Positions 43,112 to 52,760 of a stretch of 64,000 bases of DNA are shown here, piece after piece (within the stretch, counting starts at the first letter, position 1; each line of letters starts with the position of its first letter). A model generated the notes under the pieces. The model ran no database searches. It was not told the DNA's origin and saw only the letters and a program-made list of their open reading frames with translations. Position numbers and translations under genes: made by a program. Origin of the DNA: Bin18 sp965200355 (GTDB taxonomy: Bacteria; Desulfobacterota; Binatia; Bin18); assembly GCA_965200355.1 (NCBI GenBank), contig OZ241351.1, positions 1,178,001 to 1,242,000 of the forward strand, in the 5' to 3' direction.

Positions 43112-43294
43112 TTACGACGTTTGAGCGGGAACCTGTCCCGAAGGCTTGCTCCGGGAGCGCTTCACAACAACAACATTCTGGCCGTTGACTCGAACGGTCC
43201 GCTTCGCTGAGGTCGGGGGAGGCGGCTGGGCTGGCTTCCGGCCACGTTCCTGCCGCCACCGATTGAGTTGTTGTTCCAAGTCTTTGGAATTCAC
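43112..43294 (-). CDS. Small basic protein downstream of rpoD
   Basis: A 60-residue protein starting with GTG at 43294, with a strong GGAGGAAG ribosome site. The N-terminal half is a charged helix (LEQQLNRWRQERG) and the second half is a basic strand-rich segment (VRVNGQNVVVVKRS). No domain is recognised. The gene is about 50 bases downstream of rpoD on the same strand, so it may be co-transcribed. Confidence 0.55.
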   Translation of the reverse strand: MNSKDLEQQLNRWRQERGRKPAQPPPPTSAKRTVRVNGQNVVVVKRSRSKPSGQVPAQTS

Positions 43295-43344
43295 GCCTTC
43301 CTCCGGTTATTCCAATGATTCTACTACACCGTAGACGGTGGCTG

Positions 43345-45171
43345 TTAGCTATCGATGAAGGCTTCTAGGCTCTTCGCCCGGGTCGGGTTGCGCAATTTCC
43401 GCAAGGCTTTGGCCTCAATCTGACGGATGCGCTCACGGGTCACGGCAAAGCGCTGTCCAACTTCTTCCAGTGTGTAGTCTGTCTTTTCGTCAATGCCGAA
43501 TCGCATCCGCAGAATCTGCTCCTCGCGTGGCGTCAGGGTGGCGAGGACTTTGCGCGTCTGCTCCTCCAAACTCAGCGCCATCGCCGCGTCTGCCGGAGAG
43601 AGGGTCTGCCGGTCTTCGACAAAATCTCCCAGCGAACTTTCTTCATCATCGCCAATCGGGGTCTCCAGAGAGACCGGCTCTTTGACAATTTTGAGGACTT
43701 TCCTGACTTTGTCCGCCGGCACTTCCATCTGGGTGGCAATTTCTTCTGGCGAAGGTTCGCGGCCGAGCTGTTGGACGAGGTAGCGAGAGGTCCGCAGCAC
43801 CTTATTGATCGTCTCAATCATATGGACCGGGATCCGAATCGTCCGGGCCTGGTCGGCAATGGCTCGACTCACCGACTGTCGAATCCACCAGGTTGCATAG
43901 GTTGAGAATTTATAACCGCGTTGATACTCGAATTTCTCAACCGCGCGCATCAGGCCGATATTGCCCTCCTGGATCAGGTCGAGAAATCCCAGCCCGCGGT
44001 TGACATAGCGTTTGGCAATACTCACCACCAGGCGGAGATTGGCTTCAATGAGACGGCGCTTGCCTTCCTGCTCCTGCGCTTCTCCCCGGGCGATGGTCTT
44101 CAGGGCCTGACGCAGTTCTTCACGATTCGTTCCAAGCTGTTTCTCAAGGTACCGGATTTCTTTGCGGGCGTCCTTGATAATCTGACTGGCCTCGTGGACT
44201 TTCTGCTCCTGGGCTTTCCCACCGAGGCCGCTCGCTCGCGGACGGGTCTTCCCATTCTTCGCCGTGAAGGCTCGTTCCAGGGCAAGAATCTCAGACGCCT
44301 TGCAATTCAGGGCGGACTCTTGTCTGCGGATAGCCCGTTCCTGCTTGTCCAGCATGGTGCCGACTTCCTTGAGTTTATCGGCCACCACCGTAATATGACG
44401 CCGCCCTAAGGGCAGGATATCCAGCGAAGTCCTGATTTTCTCGCGGAGCGCGTCCAGCCGCTTCAGCGCTTTCTGCCGCTCTGCGACCGGGCTCCGCCGG
44501 CGCGACGCTTGGGCAACTTTTTCCCGTTCGCCGGCGAGGCGCTTCAGCGGACCCATCCGGTTCAGAAAGAGCGTAATGCGCTGGTTTTCCTTGCCGGCCG
44601 TATCCGTATCCTCTTCTTCGTCGCCAAAAATACGCCGCGCTTCTGTCTCGTCCTGTTTGAGCCGACTCCCCAGCGATAAAATATATTGAAGCGCCACCGG
44701 AGTAGAAAATATCTCCTGGCGAATACACTGCTCCCCCGCCTCAATCTCTTTTGCAATCGCGACCTCCTCCTCACGGCTCAGGAGGGGGATATTCCCCATC
44801 TCTTGGAGGTACATGCGGACAGGGTCTGAGGTGTCTCCCGTTACCGGCTCCCCCGCCGCGGCCACCCGCTCCCCCCAGACCTCTTCGTCCTGTTTGCCCG
44901 TCTCAGCGGTAGACCTGCCCTCTTCTTCAATGTTGGCAGAGCCGCCTTCCTCAAGAACATTCACCGTCTCAATATCCATATCCTCAAGAATGGACATGAT
45001 GGTTTCGATTTCTCGGGCTGGCTTCTCCCCCTGCGACGTGGAAACGGCGGGAGTGACCGTCTGGGCTTTGATGAGTATGGACTTCTCAGGCGGCTGGGCC
45101 GCTGTCTGTACGGATGTCTGTTGGGGAGCCTGTGCAACAGGTGGCATTTTTCTGGTTTTCTTTTTTTCCAT
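43345..45171 (-). CDS. rpoD: Primary sigma factor RpoD
   Basis: A 608-residue housekeeping sigma-70. After a variable N-terminus come region 1.2 (DPVRMYLQEMGNIPLLSRE), the non-conserved spacer, region 2 (LRLVVSIAKRYVNRGLGFLDL and GYKFSTYATWWIRQSVSRAI), region 3, and region 4 with the -35 helix-turn-helix YTLEEVGQRFAVTRERIRQI. Region 2.4 residues are of the group-1 type. Its N-terminal start codon ATG is at 45169-45171. It is the general promoter-recognition factor for the cell. Confidence 0.95.
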   Translation of the reverse strand: MEKKKTRKMPPVAQAPQQTSVQTAAQPPEKSILIKAQTVTPAVSTSQGEKPAREIETIMSILEDMDIETVNVLEEGGSANIEEEGRSTAETGKQDEEVWGERVAAAGEPVTGDTSDPVRMYLQEMGNIPLLSREEEVAIAKEIEAGEQCIRQEIFSTPVALQYILSLGSRLKQDETEARRIFGDEEEDTDTAGKENQRITLFLNRMGPLKRLAGEREKVAQASRRRSPVAERQKALKRLDALREKIRTSLDILPLGRRHITVVADKLKEVGTMLDKQERAIRRQESALNCKASEILALERAFTAKNGKTRPRASGLGGKAQEQKVHEASQIIKDARKEIRYLEKQLGTNREELRQALKTIARGEAQEQEGKRRLIEANLRLVVSIAKRYVNRGLGFLDLIQEGNIGLMRAVEKFEYQRGYKFSTYATWWIRQSVSRAIADQARTIRIPVHMIETINKVLRTSRYLVQQLGREPSPEEIATQMEVPADKVRKVLKIVKEPVSLETPIGDDEESSLGDFVEDRQTLSPADAAMALSLEEQTRKVLATLTPREEQILRMRFGIDEKTDYTLEEVGQRFAVTRERIRQIEAKALRKLRNPTRAKSLEAFIDS

Positions 45172-45434
45172 AAGACGCTTCAGCCCCCCTTTACTTGAAT
45201 AATATCAAAACACGACGGGACTCGGTCCTGCCTTACTTCCCAACGCATGAGAGAGGGCGAGGAAGGTATCAACCGATCCGACAACACTGCTTCTGCTTCG
45301 TTGATCCAAAAGAGTTTATAGGCGGGCCGACGTGCTTGGCCAAGGCTTTAAAAAACAAGAACCTATCTATGATACGGCTCGGGAGAGGAGAAGTCAAGAG
45401 AAAGGAGCGGGCGGCCCCCGGTCTGTCCGGTCCG

Positions 45435-48400
45435 CTAATCTCCAAATCCCTTTTCTTCAACCGCCACGCCGGCGGGTGCTGCGCGGGCCGGTTTTCGTCG
45501 CCACAGCCGTGTGAGCCGGCTCCGAATCAACGGCACGACACGACCCAGCCATGCCTCAATATCGTCGAATAAGGAATAGGCAACGGGAGTCACCAATAAG
45601 GTAATCAATAAGCATAAACTCTGCCCGCCAATAACCACGACCGCAATGCCCCGGTGACTTTCCGCGGCCGGTCCCTGGCCGATCAGAATCGGAATCATCC
45701 CGGCCACGAGGGCTAAGGTCGTCATCAGAATCGGGCGCAGGCGTTCCCGGTTGGCCCGCAGGATGGCCTCATCGCGCGGCAGGCCGGCGGCCCGCAAATT
45801 GATCGTATGGTCAATTTGCAGGATCGAATTTTTCTTCACGATTCCGAATAACAACAGCATACCCAGAATTGCGAACAAGGCTAAATGCTGACCGGCGATA
45901 TACAATGCCAACAAGGCAAAGGGGACGGCCAGGGGCAGGGACAGCATAATGGTAATCGGATGCAGAAAACTCTCAAACTGTGCCGCCAGGACCATATACA
46001 TGCCAATAATGGACAGCAGAAAAGCGATCTGAAAGCTTTCCATCATCTCTTCAAACATCTTGCCCATGCCCGTTACCCCGGTGGTATAGCCCAGGGGCAG
46101 GCCCATGTCTGCGACCTCGGTATCGATGTCGGCAATGGCGTCACCGAGCGCCTTGTCTTGGGCGAGATTGCCGGTAATCGTAATCTGTCTCTGTCGGTCC
46201 TGGCGGTCAATTTGCACCGGGCCGGTGCCGGGAACCATATCGACCACATTATTGAGGATGACCTGCCCAACCGACGCGGACGGAACCGCGACTTGTTGAA
46301 TCACCTCGGGCCGATTCCGACTCTCGGGTGTCAGACGCAGACGCACATCGTACAGCTCGTCGCCTTCACGATAGGTCGTGATTTTCTCCCCCGCGACCAT
46401 GATACGCAGGGTTGACGCAATATCCGCGGCCTCAATGCCGAGGTCCGAGGCTTTCCGGCGGTTGAGATGGACTTGGAGTTCGGGATTCCCACCCTCAAAG
46501 GTCGAGTCCACATCACGCAGGCCGGGCATTGCCTGGGCGCGGGTTTTCAACTCTTCAGAGTATTGTTGAAGCGTCTCCAAGTCTGGACCACGCAAATTAT
46601 ACGAGACATCTACATTCTGGATACCTCCACCACTGACCGGCAGAATCTGGTCTACGCTGATCCTGAGACTGGGAAACCCCTGGACCTTCTCACGCGCCAA
46701 ATCCATGACCTGACTCTGGTGGAGGGTGCGTTCGGAGTAATGGGTGAGGGTCACGACAATTTTTGACTTTGTGACCGACTCTCCCACGGTTGAGCCAATC
46801 TCGGTCAGCAGGTGGTTCACGCCCGGAAGGGAATGAATTTCCTCTTCAATCTGGCGTGTCACGGCATCCGTCTGGGCCAGTGAATAGCCAGGCGGTGTCT
46901 TGATATTGATCTCGAACTCCCCCCGGTCGTCGCTGGCCATCAGACTGGGACGCACCAGACCCGCAATAAACGGGGTGGAAGCAAACACGCCCAGCGTGAG
47001 GCACACAATCGCCCAGCGGTGGCGCATCGACCACTGGAGCATGACGGTGTAGGAGCGGTCGATGAGCCGGTAGAGCCGTGACTCGCGTGAGGACTGGGCA
47101 GGGTTGGCCGCCTGCGTGGGCTCAGCCTCTGCTGCCTGTTGGAGCGCCCGTTGACTCTTGGGCGCATGTTCGTCGAGATGTTTCGGCAGAAAACGCGAGC
47201 ACAGCATGGGCGTGAGGGTAAAGGCGACCAGCAGGGAGACCATGATCGAGAACGCCATGGTAAACCCAAAGCTGCTCAGCCACATGCCGATAATCCCCTT
47301 GAGAAAGCCGACCGGAATGAAAATCACCACCAACGACAGGGTGGTGGCGCTGACGGCCAAGCCCACCTCGGCGGTGGCGGCGCGCGCGGCTTCAAAGGCG
47401 TTCATGCCCTTTTCTTCGATGTAGCGATAAATGTTCTCCAGCACGACAATCGCGTCATCAATGACAATGCCGACGGCCAGGGTGAGCCCCAGCAAGGTGA
47501 TCCGATTGAGGGAATAGCCGGCCGCGGCCAAAAGCGTATAGGTCGAGATGATGGAAACCGGAATCGCGACCGCGGCAATCAGCGTCGCCCGCAGATTACC
47601 GAGAAAAAAATACACGATGATACTCGCAAACAGCGAGCCCAGGACGAGATGCTGCTCGACCTCGTGCACCGAAGCTTTGACGAACTCTGACTGATCGCGC
47701 GTGACGAGCGCTTCGACCCCCGGCGGGAGGAGTTGACGAACCTCAACCAGACGCTCCTGAACTGCTTCGACTGCGGCCACCGTGTTCGACCCGGACTGTT
47801 TGCGAATAATCAGGGAGACCGCGTTCTTGCCGTCGTACCGAGACAAGGAGCGTGGCTCTTCAACACCGTCTTCGACCCGGCCAATATCGGCCAGGGTAAT
47901 AGGCACGCCGTCCTTTGTGGCCACCACGATGTCCTCGAACTCGCGGACCGATTTGACCCGCCCGAGCGTCCGCAGGACGGTCTCTCCGCTCTCTTGGGTG
48001 ATGCGTCCGCCCGGAAATTCGACGTTCTGCTTGGCCAGGGCCTGGGCCACCGTGCGGATGGCCAGTCCGTAGGCCTTGAGCCGCTCGGGGTCAACCAGAA
48101 TCTGAATTTCCCGTTTCCGGCTGCCCAAGACGTCAATGGCCCCGACCCCGGTCACCGACTCCAGGGGTTCTTTGACCTGATTCTCTGCAATTTCGGTCAG
48201 CTCCTTGAGACCGCGAAAGCCTGAGACGGTGACGGTCGCAATAGGCGTGGCGTCAATATCGAACTTCTCGACAATCGGCGGGTCCGCATCTTCGGGTAGG
48301 TCGGCCAGGACCGTTCCGACCTTGTCGCGGACTTCTTGGGCGGCGATGCCGAGGTCTTTCTCCAGGACAAACTGGACAATAATTTGGGATAACCCTTCAC

Positions 48401-48653
48401 GGGTCACGGACCGCAGCTCATCAATCCCACTGACCGTGTTGATGGCTTCCTCAATGACCTTGGTCACCTGGGCTTCAATCTCCTCCGGCCCGGCACCGGG
48501 CAGGGTGGTTGTCACCGTCACCACCGGCATTTCGACCTTGGGCATTAATTCCAGGGTCAGCCCGTTGTAGGAAAACCAGCCGGCCACCACGAGCACCCCA
48601 ACCAGCATGGTGGCAAAGACGGGGCGGCGCACACAGACATCGGCAAGAATCAT
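45435..48653 (-). CDS. RND efflux pump inner-membrane subunit
   Basis: A 1072-residue HAE1/AcrB-type RND transporter: N-terminal helix (VFATMLVGVLVVAGWFSYNG), two large periplasmic loops, and 12 helices. TM4 carries the Asp pair of the proton relay (GIVIDDAIVVLENIYRYIEE), and TM2-3 and TM10-12 carry the usual GxxxG-type residues. It drives export of drugs or lipids through an outer-membrane channel; no TolC-like gene follows in the window. ATG 48653 is chosen because longer readings to 48740 lie in the adaptor gene's tail. It forms one operon with the adaptor upstream (17 bases) and the TetR. Confidence 0.93.
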   Translation of the reverse strand: MILADVCVRRPVFATMLVGVLVVAGWFSYNGLTLELMPKVEMPVVTVTTTLPGAGPEEIEAQVTKVIEEAINTVSGIDELRSVTREGLSQIIVQFVLEKDLGIAAQEVRDKVGTVLADLPEDADPPIVEKFDIDATPIATVTVSGFRGLKELTEIAENQVKEPLESVTGVGAIDVLGSRKREIQILVDPERLKAYGLAIRTVAQALAKQNVEFPGGRITQESGETVLRTLGRVKSVREFEDIVVATKDGVPITLADIGRVEDGVEEPRSLSRYDGKNAVSLIIRKQSGSNTVAAVEAVQERLVEVRQLLPPGVEALVTRDQSEFVKASVHEVEQHLVLGSLFASIIVYFFLGNLRATLIAAVAIPVSIISTYTLLAAAGYSLNRITLLGLTLAVGIVIDDAIVVLENIYRYIEEKGMNAFEAARAATAEVGLAVSATTLSLVVIFIPVGFLKGIIGMWLSSFGFTMAFSIMVSLLVAFTLTPMLCSRFLPKHLDEHAPKSQRALQQAAEAEPTQAANPAQSSRESRLYRLIDRSYTVMLQWSMRHRWAIVCLTLGVFASTPFIAGLVRPSLMASDDRGEFEINIKTPPGYSLAQTDAVTRQIEEEIHSLPGVNHLLTEIGSTVGESVTKSKIVVTLTHYSERTLHQSQVMDLAREKVQGFPSLRISVDQILPVSGGGIQNVDVSYNLRGPDLETLQQYSEELKTRAQAMPGLRDVDSTFEGGNPELQVHLNRRKASDLGIEAADIASTLRIMVAGEKITTYREGDELYDVRLRLTPESRNRPEVIQQVAVPSASVGQVILNNVVDMVPGTGPVQIDRQDRQRQITITGNLAQDKALGDAIADIDTEVADMGLPLGYTTGVTGMGKMFEEMMESFQIAFLLSIIGMYMVLAAQFESFLHPITIMLSLPLAVPFALLALYIAGQHLALFAILGMLLLFGIVKKNSILQIDHTINLRAAGLPRDEAILRANRERLRPILMTTLALVAGMIPILIGQGPAAESHRGIAVVVIGGQSLCLLITLLVTPVAYSLFDDIEAWLGRVVPLIRSRLTRLWRRKPARAAPAGVAVEEKGFGD

Positions 48654-48669
48654 ACGTTCTCCACACGGC

Positions 48670-49845
48670 TCACTGGGGTTGAGAGAAGGAATCCTGTGGG
48701 TCCTGTGCCTCCTTGGGACCCGAAGACTCCATAGACCCACGGACCTCCTGCGTTTGCACGGTCATCCCATCAGCCAGACGGTTGAGAGCACTGACGGCGA
48801 CCGTTTCGCTGGCTGAAAGCCCTGAGGCAATTTCTATCCAGTCTCCATCCTCCATGCCGGAGGTGACCTCACGCGAGGTGACGACGTTCTCCTCGACGAT
48901 AAAGATGCGCTCAACCCCCGCAAAACGCGCCAGGCCGGTGCGCGGAATAAAGAGGGCGTCTTCTTCTCCAAGGACGCCGGTAATACGCGCAAAATAGCCG
49001 GGTCGGAGTTTTCCTTCAGGATTCGGGATCTCGGCTTCAATCAGCAGGGAGCGGGTCCTGTGGTCCACCCGGGCGGCCATGCGGGTCAGCGTCCCTTCAA
49101 AAACCTGCCCAGGCAGCGCTTCGACCTCAACCCGAAGCGGCATCCCCGTCTCGGCCACCGCTGCAAAACGTTCCGGCACAGGGGAACGCAGCTTGAGCGG
49201 GTTGACCACGACGAGTTCAAGCAGCGACGAGGCTGCTTGTTTGTATTCGCCAGGGTTGATAAAGCGCTCTTGGACAAAGCCGTTGACCGGCGAAACAATG
49301 CGGGTATCGCGCAGGCGTTTGCGCGCCAGGGCCAAAATTTTTTCCGCGGTGCGGACGCGCGCCTCCGCCACTTTGTAGTCGGCCTCATTGGTATCCAGCC
49401 GTTGGGCGGGAATCAGGTTTTCCGCGGCTAACTCCTGGGCGCGAGTATATTCAGCCTGGGCGCGGATGAAGTTGGCTTCCGCCTGTTTGAGCGCACTTTC
49501 CTGCACCTCGACCTCCAAGGCCAGCTCCTCCTGCTCCATCTCAGCGAGGAGCTGGTTTTTTTTCACCTTGTCACCAAAGTCCACGTGCACTTGGTGGACG
49601 TAGCCCTCCTGCTTATTTGAGAGAATGATACTCTCTTTGGCGAACAGCGCGCCCTGTCCGCGGCCGGTCCGGACCACGGTCCGCACGACCGGCCGGGCCA
49701 CCTGAACAGTGAGGGGCGGAGGCGGGGCCACGCCGGCCGGGCCTTGGGTTTTGGCCGCTTCTGAACTGGACGACTGACAACTCGGAAAGACGAGCAGGAT
49801 TAACACCAGACCGGCCTGGCCAAGAAGAAAGATACAGTGCTTCAC
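48670..49845 (-). CDS. RND efflux periplasmic adaptor (lipoprotein)
   Basis: A 391-residue membrane-fusion protein. The signal ends in VFPSC as a lipobox, so it is anchored by lipid. The barrel-hairpin order is typical: a lipoyl half (GQGALFAKESIILSN with NKQEGYVHQVHVDFG), a long coiled hairpin, the second lipoyl half (RIVSPVNGFVQERF), a beta barrel (RTRSLLIEAEIPN) and the membrane-proximal domain (LARFAGVERIFIVE). It links the pump to the outer-membrane channel. It overlaps the tetR gene by four bases and lies directly before the pump. Confidence 0.92.
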   Translation of the reverse strand: MKHCIFLLGQAGLVLILLVFPSCQSSSSEAAKTQGPAGVAPPPPLTVQVARPVVRTVVRTGRGQGALFAKESIILSNKQEGYVHQVHVDFGDKVKKNQLLAEMEQEELALEVEVQESALKQAEANFIRAQAEYTRAQELAAENLIPAQRLDTNEADYKVAEARVRTAEKILALARKRLRDTRIVSPVNGFVQERFINPGEYKQAASSLLELVVVNPLKLRSPVPERFAAVAETGMPLRVEVEALPGQVFEGTLTRMAARVDHRTRSLLIEAEIPNPEGKLRPGYFARITGVLGEEDALFIPRTGLARFAGVERIFIVEENVVTSREVTSGMEDGDWIEIASGLSASETVAVSALNRLADGMTVQTQEVRGSMESSGPKEAQDPQDSFSQPQ

Positions 49846-50507
49846 GATAGCAGCTCCTCATGGTTCTGAGGCTGATTCAGAATCCCGTTGAAAAATAAAT
49901 CGAGCAAAATACCGGCGTCTTCGGCAGCCGGACGAGCCGTCAGCCCCAACGCGCGTTGCTGAAAGCAGCCGCGAATCGCCTCATTGAGGACAAAGGCCGC
50001 GGCTTCAACATTATGGGGCCGAAACACGCCCACGCGCACGCCGTCCTGGATAATTTCTTCGATAAAATGAATATGGGCCAGATAGAGGTCGAGCATATGC
50101 GCCGCTTCTGGATGATTGGGGGAGGCGGCCAGAAAATTGCGCTCCAGCAGCAGGGTCTTGAAAAAATCGCGATACGTATCGCTCAGCTCAAGGCTGACCT
50201 CAATCAGCCCTTGGAGCTTTTCCAGCGGCGTCAGCGCCTCCGCGACTTGGGTGCGTACCTGGCTGGTGAAATTCTGTATGCCCTGTTCCACCGCGGCGGT
50301 GAAGAGTTCATCTTTGTTCTGGAAATACAGATAGACGGTCCCTTTGGCGATCTCCGCCTCCTCGGCAACGCGCTCAACCGTGGCCCCCTGAAATCCATGC
50401 CGTGCCACCACTCGGCACGTCGCGTTCAAAATTTCGCGAACCCGAAACTCGCGAAGCACCTCTTCTTTTTTGACGGATGAGTTTTTTATGGATGAACTTC
50501 TAGTCAT
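49842..50507 (-). CDS. TetR/AcrR-family regulator of the efflux operon
   Basis: A 221-residue TetR-type repressor. The N-terminal helix-turn-helix is ILNATCRVVARHGFQGATVE then VAEEAEIAKGTVYLYFQNKD; the C-terminal ligand domain is of AcrR type. It starts at ATG 50505-50507 and overlaps the adaptor gene at its end, so regulator and pump form one operon. An 18-bp palindrome directly before its start codon is the likely operator. By analogy with AcrR and NalC-type proteins it would repress its own operon until a pump substrate binds. Confidence 0.9.
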   Translation of the reverse strand: MTRSSSIKNSSVKKEEVLREFRVREILNATCRVVARHGFQGATVERVAEEAEIAKGTVYLYFQNKDELFTAAVEQGIQNFTSQVRTQVAEALTPLEKLQGLIEVSLELSDTYRDFFKTLLLERNFLAASPNHPEAAHMLDLYLAHIHFIEEIIQDGVRVGVFRPHNVEAAAFVLNEAIRGCFQQRALGLTARPAAEDAGILLDLFFNGILNQPQNHEELLS

Positions 50508-50510
50508 ATG

Positions 50511-50528
50511 ACTGACTGTATAGTCAGT
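50511..50528. promoter_or_regulatory. Putative TetR operator and overlapping -10 of a possibly leaderless transcript
   Basis: ACTGACT (50511-50517) and AGTCAGT (50522-50528) are exact inverted repeats around GTAT, the shape of a TetR/AcrR operator. On the minus strand TATACA (50517-50522) could be a -10 box and TTGAAT (50538-50543) a -35 box, with 15 bases between. The ATG at 50505-50507 comes only ten bases after TATACA with no Shine-Dalgarno between, so the mRNA may begin at or next to the start codon. Repressor binding would then cover the promoter. Confidence 0.55.
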
Positions 50529-50626
50529 TGAGGCGCGATTCAAGCCCTCTTTTTACCGGTGACGGCCCACTGAGAGGAACCGTCTCGGGCCCAGAGGGCG
50601 GCAGGAATGCTGACCTTTCGACGCGG

Positions 50627-51415
50627 CTATTTCCCCTGAAATTGGGGACGACGTTTTTCCATAAAGGCTTTGACCCCTTCCTGGTAGTCCTGGCTGCCGA
50701 AGCAGCGGGCGGACCAAGCCTTGATGGCCTCCATGTCGCGCAGGGTGGCCGCTTTGGCACTTTCTCGGACGAAAAACTTGTGGGCCGCGACGCTGAGGGG
50801 GGCGTTATCCGCCATTTTGAGCGCATACTGGCGGGTATAAGACTCAAGCTCGGCCTTGGGCAGGACGCGATTGACCAGCCCCATCTGGGCCGCTTCGTCC
50901 GCGGTATAGACCCGGGCGGTCATCAGAATCTCAGCCGCATTGGAGACGCCGACAATATGAACGAGCCGTTCAACTCCCCGCTCCAGTGGATAGGCAATGC
51001 CTAAACGCGCTGCCGGAATCCCAAAACGGGCGTCATCGGCACACAGACGCAGGTCGCACATGACGGCAACTGAACACCCGCCTCCCATGCAAAAGCCATG
51101 AATCATGGTCAGGACCGGCTTTTCCAAGCTGGCGAGCGATTGCAGCGCGCCGTCTACTGCTTGGTCGTAGCCCCGCGTTGCCTCAGACCCGGAGCGGACC
51201 GTGCCGAACTGCGAAATATCGGCGCCTGAGACAAAGGCTTCCTCGCCCGCCCCGCGCAGGATGAGGACGCGCAGGGCATCGTCTGCGGCGACCTGGGCCA
51301 CGAGTTGGGGCAGGGTGCTCCACATGTCCAGGTCCACCGCGTTCCGACGCTCGGGCTTGTTAAAAACGATCCAGGCTAACGGGGGTTCTTTTTGCAGAAG
51401 GAGCGTATCTGACAT
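50627..51415 (-). CDS. Enoyl-CoA hydratase/isomerase family protein
   Basis: A 262-residue crotonase. VLILRGAGEEAFVSGADISQF (split as strands and oxyanion hole) and MIHGFCMGGGCSVAVMCDLR are the two oxyanion segments, with family-typical ending (AFMEKRRPQFQGK). The ATG at 51413-51415 precedes PPLAWIVFNKPERRNAVDLD; a longer reading to 51823 extends into the divergent hflK promoter region and is not supported. It could be a hydratase or isomerase acting on fatty or aromatic acyl-CoA. It is separate from the enoyl-CoA hydratase at 36697. Confidence 0.87.
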   Translation of the reverse strand: MSDTLLLQKEPPLAWIVFNKPERRNAVDLDMWSTLPQLVAQVAADDALRVLILRGAGEEAFVSGADISQFGTVRSGSEATRGYDQAVDGALQSLASLEKPVLTMIHGFCMGGGCSVAVMCDLRLCADDARFGIPAARLGIAYPLERGVERLVHIVGVSNAAEILMTARVYTADEAAQMGLVNRVLPKAELESYTRQYALKMADNAPLSVAAHKFFVRESAKAATLRDMEAIKAWSARCFGSQDYQEGVKAFMEKRRPQFQGK

Positions 51416-51692
51416 GGTGGACTCCTGTGTGTCTTTTGTGCGTTGGTGCCTGCCCAACATACCGCTCTTGCTGGAGGGTTGTCCATTGCCGTGTCTCTGC
51501 GTCCGCCCTGACCTCATATGCCATGCTGTCTGGAATTCCTTTCCCATCCCGTGTATCATGACCGCTAAAACAACTGGCTCCCAGCGCGACCTTTCTCTCG
51601 CATGTATATGCTTCCAGAAAATTGAGATGACCCCATGCCGGAGTGACAGGCAGTACGAGGGTGCGACGGCAGGAAAAAAGACGGAGGGCAAT

Positions 51693-52760
51693 ATGGCAGA
51701 TGGATGGCAAAACCAAGGTGGCTCCTCTCCCGGCGACGAACTCCTCCAGGGTCTTGAGGACCTCAAGCAGTCGTTCCAACGTTTTACGAAAGGGGCCGGG
51801 GTGTGGCTGATCGTCGGGGTCATTGCCCTTCTGTGGATAGGCTCGGGATTTTATGTTGTCGGTCCAAGCGAACGAGGAATCGTACTCCGCTTTGGGGCGG
51901 TTGTGGCGGAAACCGACCCCGGCTTGCGCTTTCATCTGCCCTGGCCCATTGAACGCCATGTGGTGGTCGATATCGCCCGGGTGCGGAGTGCCCAAGTCGG
52001 CTACCGTCCGTCAGGAGTCCCCGGACGTAGCGGCAGAGGCAGTGGCCGCACCATTCCGCAGGAAGCCTTAATGCTGACCGGCGACGAAAATATCGTTGAG
52101 GTCAACTTAGTGGTGCAGTACCGTATCCAAGACCCGGTCAAATATCTCTTTGGCGCGTATGAACCCGAAAGTATGTTGCATTCCTCGGCGGAAGTGGCAC
52201 TGCGTAGCGCGGTCGGGGGGAACACGATTGATTACACCATGACAGATGGACGGCTCGAGGTACAGGAGCAAGCCAAAGGCGCGCTCCAGAGCCTGCTCGA
52301 CATCTATCAAACCGGCCTGTTTGTCACCGAGGCCCGCCTGCTTGCCGTGGACCCGCCGAATGAAGTCCGAGACGCCTTCAACGATGTGGTCCGGGCTCTG
52401 GAGGACCGGGACCGGCTCCGCCAGGAGGCGGAAGGCTATCAGGAGGACGTTGTGCCAAAAGCGCGGGGTGAGGCGGCCCAAATGGTCCAGCAAGCTGAGG
52501 CGTATAAGGCCCAGCGGGTCATCCGCTCCCAGGGTGACGCCGAACGTTTTCTCCAGATTCTGGCCGAATATGAGAAAGCCAGGGCGGTGACGCGCGACCG
52601 GCTCTATCTTGAGAGTGTTGAGCGGATTATGCCGACCATGGAAAAGTTTATCCTTGATTCACAAAATGGCGGGGGTGGGGTCGTGCCCCTCTTACCGCTG
52701 AAAGAGATGGGCGCTGGCGAGACCGCGGCTGGGGCCGTTGCCAGTCAGGAGGGGAAATAA
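51693..52760 (+). CDS. hflK: HflK, FtsH protease modulator subunit
   Basis: A 355-residue membrane protein of the SPFH/prohibitin superfamily: a glycine-rich N-terminus, one membrane helix (AGVWLIVGVIALLWIGSGFY) and the SPFH domain (VVGPSERGIVLRFGAVVAET onwards). With HflC it forms a cage in the inner membrane that surrounds FtsH and limits its proteolysis of membrane and cytoplasmic proteins. ATG 51693 follows GGAGGGCAAT. The hflC start follows directly after the stop with no gap. Confidence 0.93.
   Translation: MADGWQNQGGSSPGDELLQGLEDLKQSFQRFTKGAGVWLIVGVIALLWIGSGFYVVGPSERGIVLRFGAVVAETDPGLRFHLPWPIERHVVVDIARVRSAQVGYRPSGVPGRSGRGSGRTIPQEALMLTGDENIVEVNLVVQYRIQDPVKYLFGAYEPESMLHSSAEVALRSAVGGNTIDYTMTDGRLEVQEQAKGALQSLLDIYQTGLFVTEARLLAVDPPNEVRDAFNDVVRALEDRDRLRQEAEGYQEDVVPKARGEAAQMVQQAEAYKAQRVIRSQGDAERFLQILAEYEKARAVTRDRLYLESVERIMPTMEKFILDSQNGGGGVVPLLPLKEMGAGETAAGAVASQEGK

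Noticed and set aside
45172..45434. Possible gene between rpoD and the RND pump
   Set aside because: The frames here are short or lack ribosome sites; no tRNA-like cloverleaf was seen either. It probably only holds the rpoD promoter and pump end.
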